Source: Magnetospirillum sp. (lineage in GTDB: Bacteria > Pseudomonadota > Alphaproteobacteria > Rhodospirillales > Magnetospirillaceae). From it: 10,000 nt of DNA. The position numbers and the translations under genes were made by a program. This document shows positions 7,993 to 10,000 of the stretch, one piece after another (the stretch's first letter is position 1; the number at the start of each line of letters is the position of its first letter). The notes below the pieces were generated by a model. The model had not been told where the DNA came from, did not search any database, and worked only from the letters and a program-made list of their open reading frames with translations. The stretch is taken from positions 1 to 10,000 of the forward strand of contig JAIWOG010000125.1 in NCBI GenBank assembly GCA_020217035.1, read 5' to 3'.

Positions 7993-8020
7993 GTAATACC
8001 ATGGTATCCCATGATCACAA
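7993..8020 (-). promoter_or_regulatory. Candidate sigma-70-type promoter for the PAS-chemoreceptor unit
   Basis: On the minus strand a -35-like TTGTGA (8020-8015) and a -10-like TATTAC (7998-7993) are 16 bp apart. This predicts a start near 7986 and a leader of about 44 nt. The perfect 12-bp palindrome ATACCATGGTAT (7996-8007) covers the spacer and part of the -10, a placement suited to repression. Both hexamers are imperfect, so this is a candidate only. Confidence 0.35.
7996..8007. promoter_or_regulatory. Perfect 12-bp palindrome in the candidate promoter
   Basis: ATACCATGGTAT is symmetric with no mismatch. It is centred 27 bp from the centre of the 14-bp palindrome at 7969-7982, between two and three helical turns. 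It may be an operator half of a paired site or a chance palindrome. Confidence 0.3.
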
Positions 8021-8159
8021 CCCAGCCGTATGCCGAAGCCGTTTTTGCCCCTACGGATCTTGATACTTATGTCCATGATTACATGTATTAATCCAACGCG
8101 TGGGTGGACATGCTACCTTCGTCGCGGTTTATCCTCACACTTCGCGGCACGGTCTTGAG

Positions 8160-9839
8160 ATGGGCGTTTCCTTGCGTAAATGGACGATCTCCCTGCTGCT
8201 ATGGTTTGCCTTGGCTTCCAACGCCTCTGCCGCGCCGAACCGCCCGGAACTGGTCGTCGGCCTGTCGCAATTTCCCACCGTGCTGCACCCCAGCATCGAA
8301 TCGATGATCGTCAAGGCTTATGCCCTGGGCTTCGTGCACCGCCCCGTCACCGCCTATGATTCCGATTGGAAACTTGTGTGCCTGCTGTGCACCACCCTGC
8401 CCACCGTCGAGAACGGCCTGGCCAAGACGGAAGCCGACGGCGGCATGGCGGTGACCTTCGCCATCGAGCCCAACGCCCGTTGGGCGGACGGTCAGCCGGT
8501 GACCACCGACGACGTCCTGTTCAGTTGGGAAGTGGGCAAGCATCCGCAAAGCGGTGTCGCCAATGCCGGCATCTATCGCACCATCACCAAGATCGACGCG
8601 GCCGCCGACAAGAAAAGCTTCACCATCCACCTGGCCAAGGCCAGCGGCAGCTATAACGTGCTGACTGATTTCCGGGTGCTGCCCGCCCATGTGGAAAAGG
8701 CCGCCTTCGCCGAGCCGGCGGAGTACAGGAAGCGCAGCCTTTACATGGCCCAGCCCACCCATCCTGGGCTTTACAACGGCCCCTACCGGGTGGTCGAAGT
8801 GGCGACCGGCAGCCATGTGACGCTGGAACCCAATCCCCATTGGGCCGGCAAGCCGCCGGCCTTCGGCCGTATCGTGCTGAAGACCATCGAGAACACATCG
8901 GCCCTGCAGGCCGCCCTGCTGTCCGGGCAGGTGCACATGATCGCCGGCGAAATGGGCCTGCCCTTGGATCAGGCGGTGTCCTTGGCCAATCGCCTGCCAC
9001 CGGGGCTGAAGGCCGAGTTCAAGCCCGGCCTGGTCTACGAACACCTGGATGTCAACCCGGCCCATCCAGCGCTGTCGGACGTCCGCGTCCGCCGCGCCAT
9101 CCTGATGGGAATCGACCGCCGCGCCATCAGCCGCGAGATGTTCGGGGGCAAGCTGCCCTTGGCCGACAGCAGCATTTCGGCGCTGGAACCCATCTTCACC
9201 ACCGCCGCCCGCCATTATGCCTACGACCCGCGTCGCGCCGCCGCCCTGTTGGACGAAGCCGGCTGGAAGCAGGCGGGGCCGGGGCCGCGCCGCAACGCCG
9301 CCGGCCAGCCGCTGGTCATCGAATTGGGCACCACTGCCGGCAACCATTCGCGCGAATTGCTGCAACAGGTGATCCAGGCGCAATTGCGCCAGATCGGCGT
9401 CGAGATCCGCCCCTTCACCGAGGTGTCGCGGTCGTTCTTCGCCGACAAGGTGACCAAGCGGGCCTTCACCGGCATGGTGCTGTATTCGTGGTTCGGCACG
9501 CCGGGCCAGGTGCCGCGCAGCACCCTGCATTCGGGCTTCATCCCCAAGCCCGAGAACAATTATTCCGGCCAGAATTTCACCGGCTATGCCAATCCCAAGA
9601 TGGACGCGCTGATCGACGCGCTGGACGCCGAGTTGGACCCCGGCAAGCGGACGCGATTGTGGCACCAGTTCCAGGAACTTTACGCCGACGACCTGCCGGC
9701 GCTGCCGCTGTACTTCACCACCGCCACCTTCATCACCCCGGACTGGCTGAAGGGATTGCGCCCGACCGGCCACGACGCGCCGTCGTCATTGTGGGTGACC
9801 GACTGGTCCCGCGACCAAGGCGCCGCCGCTCAGCGGTGA
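8160..9839 (+). CDS. Periplasmic substrate-binding protein, family 5 (peptide/nickel type)
   Basis: Predicted exported solute-binding protein of the DppA/OppA-like family 5 (SBP_bac_5), 559 aa. The signal peptide is MGVSLRKWTI, a hydrophobic stretch, then ASNASA with cleavage after about residue 24; there is no lipobox, so it should be freely periplasmic. Family features are VTFAIEPNARWADGQPVTTDDVLFSWE (98-124), VRRAILMGIDRRAISREMF in the middle, YDPRRAAALLDEAGW, and NFTGYANPKMDALIDAL near the C-terminus. Cys74 and Cys77 form a CxxC that could make a disulfide. I chose the ATG at 8160 because it starts the signal peptide; a GTG at 8100 would add 20 residues. The RBS is weak. No permease or ATPase lies beside it in the window, so the substrate is open. 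Its end overlaps the convergent gene by 10 nt. Confidence 0.92.
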   Translation: MGVSLRKWTISLLLWFALASNASAAPNRPELVVGLSQFPTVLHPSIESMIVKAYALGFVHRPVTAYDSDWKLVCLLCTTLPTVENGLAKTEADGGMAVTFAIEPNARWADGQPVTTDDVLFSWEVGKHPQSGVANAGIYRTITKIDAAADKKSFTIHLAKASGSYNVLTDFRVLPAHVEKAAFAEPAEYRKRSLYMAQPTHPGLYNGPYRVVEVATGSHVTLEPNPHWAGKPPAFGRIVLKTIENTSALQAALLSGQVHMIAGEMGLPLDQAVSLANRLPPGLKAEFKPGLVYEHLDVNPAHPALSDVRVRRAILMGIDRRAISREMFGGKLPLADSSISALEPIFTTAARHYAYDPRRAAALLDEAGWKQAGPGPRRNAAGQPLVIELGTTAGNHSRELLQQVIQAQLRQIGVEIRPFTEVSRSFFADKVTKRAFTGMVLYSWFGTPGQVPRSTLHSGFIPKPENNYSGQNFTGYANPKMDALIDALDAELDPGKRTRLWHQFQELYADDLPALPLYFTTATFITPDWLKGLRPTGHDAPSSLWVTDWSRDQGAAAQR

Positions 9840-10000
9840 TTTTTCATCCAGCCGCCGAACCAGATCATCGCCCAGCCGCTGGCGACCACCGGCACGCCCA
9901 GGAACAACCCGCCGACCACCAGGCTTTGCGGTGGCAACAAGGGCGACAGCGGCGCCGCCAGGCCCAGCCATTGGATGGTGCCGACGACGACCGCCGCCAG
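9830..10000 (-). CDS. C-terminal part of an unidentified inner-membrane protein
   Basis: An open frame enters from the right edge and ends at a TGA at 9832-9830, giving 56 residues. They are strongly hydrophobic, with two likely membrane segments: LAAVVVGTIQWLGLAAPLSP near the edge and LVVGGLFLGVPVVASGWAMIW nearer the end. The protein finishes with the short basic tail GGWMKNHR. The hydrophobic pattern and the positive end support a real gene over the competing minus-strand frame at 9786-9971. It is convergent with the family-5 binding protein and overlaps its last 10 nt. I do not recognise the family; the rest of the gene lies outside the window. Confidence 0.65.
   Translation of the reverse strand: MAAVVVGTIQWLGLAAPLSPLLPPQSLVVGGLFLGVPVVASGWAMIWFGGWMKNHR

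Noticed and set aside
8199..9773. Minus-strand open frame of 524 codons opposite the family-5 binding protein
   Set aside because: Antisense shadow rich in Gln, Gly and His; the plus strand encodes a full binding protein with a signal peptide.
9786..9971. Minus-strand 61-codon frame at the right edge
   Set aside because: Gly/Arg-rich with no structure; the frame ending at 9830 in the same place encodes clear membrane helices.
1..10000. CRISPR array, insertion sequence, phage or defence island
   Set aside because: I found no direct-repeat array, transposase, integrase or inverted element ends; gene content is mostly conserved chromosomal genes in compact order.

Overview
This window is GC-rich and compact, with the gene order and protein types of an alphaproteobacterial chromosome. 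The rplY-pth-ychF cluster, the ispG-hisS pair, the extended Pth tail and the PAS/chemoreceptor genes fit a Rhodospirillales (Magnetospirillum-like) organism. The order is a fair inference; the genus is a guess from recalled family resemblance. I see no mobile element, CRISPR array, tRNA or rRNA.

Layout: everything from 1 to 7942 lies on the minus strand. Reading down the coordinates from 7942, first comes a two-gene sensory unit: a soluble Aer-like PAS protein overlapping a membrane chemoreceptor with a C-terminal CZB zinc domain. Next is a translation block: ribosomal protein L25, peptidyl-tRNA hydrolase and the YchF ATPase. It is followed by a small exported protein whose frame is broken by one in-frame TGA and which ends at a strong intrinsic terminator. 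Then come an orphan family-3 periplasmic binding protein, IspG (isoprenoid MEP pathway), and HisRS, which runs off the left edge. From 8160 the direction flips: an orphan family-5 (peptide-type) binding protein is on the plus strand and converges with the end of an unidentified minus-strand membrane protein that runs off the right edge.

How the parts relate: hisS, rplY, pth and ychF are translation or housekeeping genes, and ispG supplies isoprenoid precursors. The PAS/chemoreceptor pair together has the architecture of the energy-taxis receptor Aer divided between two overlapping genes, comparable to the CetA/CetB system of Campylobacter, with an added zinc-binding domain. This is the most interesting functional unit here. 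The second notable point is the TGA at codon 50 of the small exported gene, where relatives as I recall them have Trp; everything else about that gene (RBS, signal peptide, downstream sequence, terminator) looks intact. The 217-bp divergent region between the PAS gene and the plus-strand binding protein holds two perfect palindromes and a promoter-like pair.
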